Position numbers and translations under genes: made by a program
Shown here: positions 6,095 through 6,204 of the stretch, piece by piece
Layout: the number at the start of each line of letters is the position of its first letter
Position numbering within the stretch: position 1 is the stretch's first letter
Origin: an uncultured Clostridia bacterium
GTDB taxonomy: Bacteria > Bacillota > Clostridia > Christensenellales > Pumilibacteraceae
DNA length: 6,204 nt
Direction of reading: 5' to 3'
Assembly: GCA_947086925.1 (NCBI GenBank)
Contig: CAMUAL010000056.1
Location: 1-6,204 of the forward strand
The notes under the pieces: model-generated
The model's input: the letters and a program-made list of their open reading frames with translations, nothing else
Told to the model about the DNA's origin: nothing
Databases searched by the model: none

Positions 6095-6204
6095 CTTTAA
6101 AAGTGTGCGGATTTTCGCAACAGGAGCGACGACCGCGCGGGGCTGTACTTTACCGTACTGCCCCAAGTGGGCGGCACTCACGTAGCGATAAGACGTGCGC
6201 TTTT
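6095..6204. repeat. Structured intergenic repeat, copy 3 (diverged, cut by window end)
   Basis: Despite heavy divergence this copy shares blocks with copies 1 and 2 in the same order: CTTTAA (6095-6100), a TGCG/CGCA hairpin, CGCAACAGG (6116-6124), a central hairpin, AGTGGGC (6167-6173) and CACGTAGCG (6179-6187). Its central hairpin is GGGGC-T-GTAC (6139-6148) with GTAC-T-GCCCC (6155-6164), with different bases but full pairing. The outer arms are AAAAGTGTGCG (6100-6110) against CGTGCGCTTTT (6194-6204). They pair along all 11 positions on the plus strand if G-T wobbles are allowed. The element probably continues past 6204. It lies upstream of purM in the same orientation as the other copies. 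Confidence 0.75.

Noticed and set aside
6030..6204. Purine riboswitch or operon promoter upstream of purM
   Set aside because: I find no purine-aptamer core and no clear -35/-10 pair. The region is accounted for by repeat copies, and upstream pur genes are expected before purM.

Overview
The window is the distal part of a de novo purine biosynthesis operon, read entirely from the minus strand. In transcription order it holds purM (6029-5001), purN (5001-4366), purH (4352-2814), purD (2464-1193), a 59-codon unrecognised small ORF (1177-998), and the first 333 codons of a long-form purL (1001 to the window edge). Strong AGGAG-type Shine-Dalgarno sites, the purM-N-H-D order and the clostridial-type single-chain PurL all suggest an anaerobic Firmicute of the class Clostridia with roughly balanced GC. 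No species can be named from the sequence. purE, purC and purF, which usually come before purM in this arrangement, are not in the window. They would lie beyond position 6204 together with any operon promoter or riboswitch.

The enzymes fit together as consecutive or nearby steps. PurD makes GAR from phosphoribosylamine, PurN formylates it to FGAR, PurL converts FGAR to FGAM, PurM closes the ring to AIR, and PurH does the last two steps to IMP. Coupling is tight: purM and purN share one base (TAATG), purN and purH are 13 bases apart, and the small ORF and purL overlap as ATGA. All visible enzymes keep their catalytic motifs and normal lengths. I see no frameshift or truncation other than the window edge in purL.

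Two gaps break this compactness: 349 bases between purH and purD (2465-2813) and at least 175 bases upstream of purM (6030-6204). Both are filled by one family of structured, palindromic repeat of about 120-130 bases. Two near-identical copies stand in tandem at 2553-2678 and 2686-2814. A diverged third copy starts at 6095 and is cut by the window end, and a short tail remnant lies at 6057-6068. Several stems keep their pairing although the bases have changed between copies, so the fold appears to be maintained. This is the most unusual feature here. It could be a non-autonomous mobile repeat or a structured RNA, and the sequence alone does not settle which, nor which strand would be active.

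The second item worth attention is the small acidic ORF between purD and purL. It is in the same frame as purD, just past its stop codon, and its own stop overlaps the purL start.
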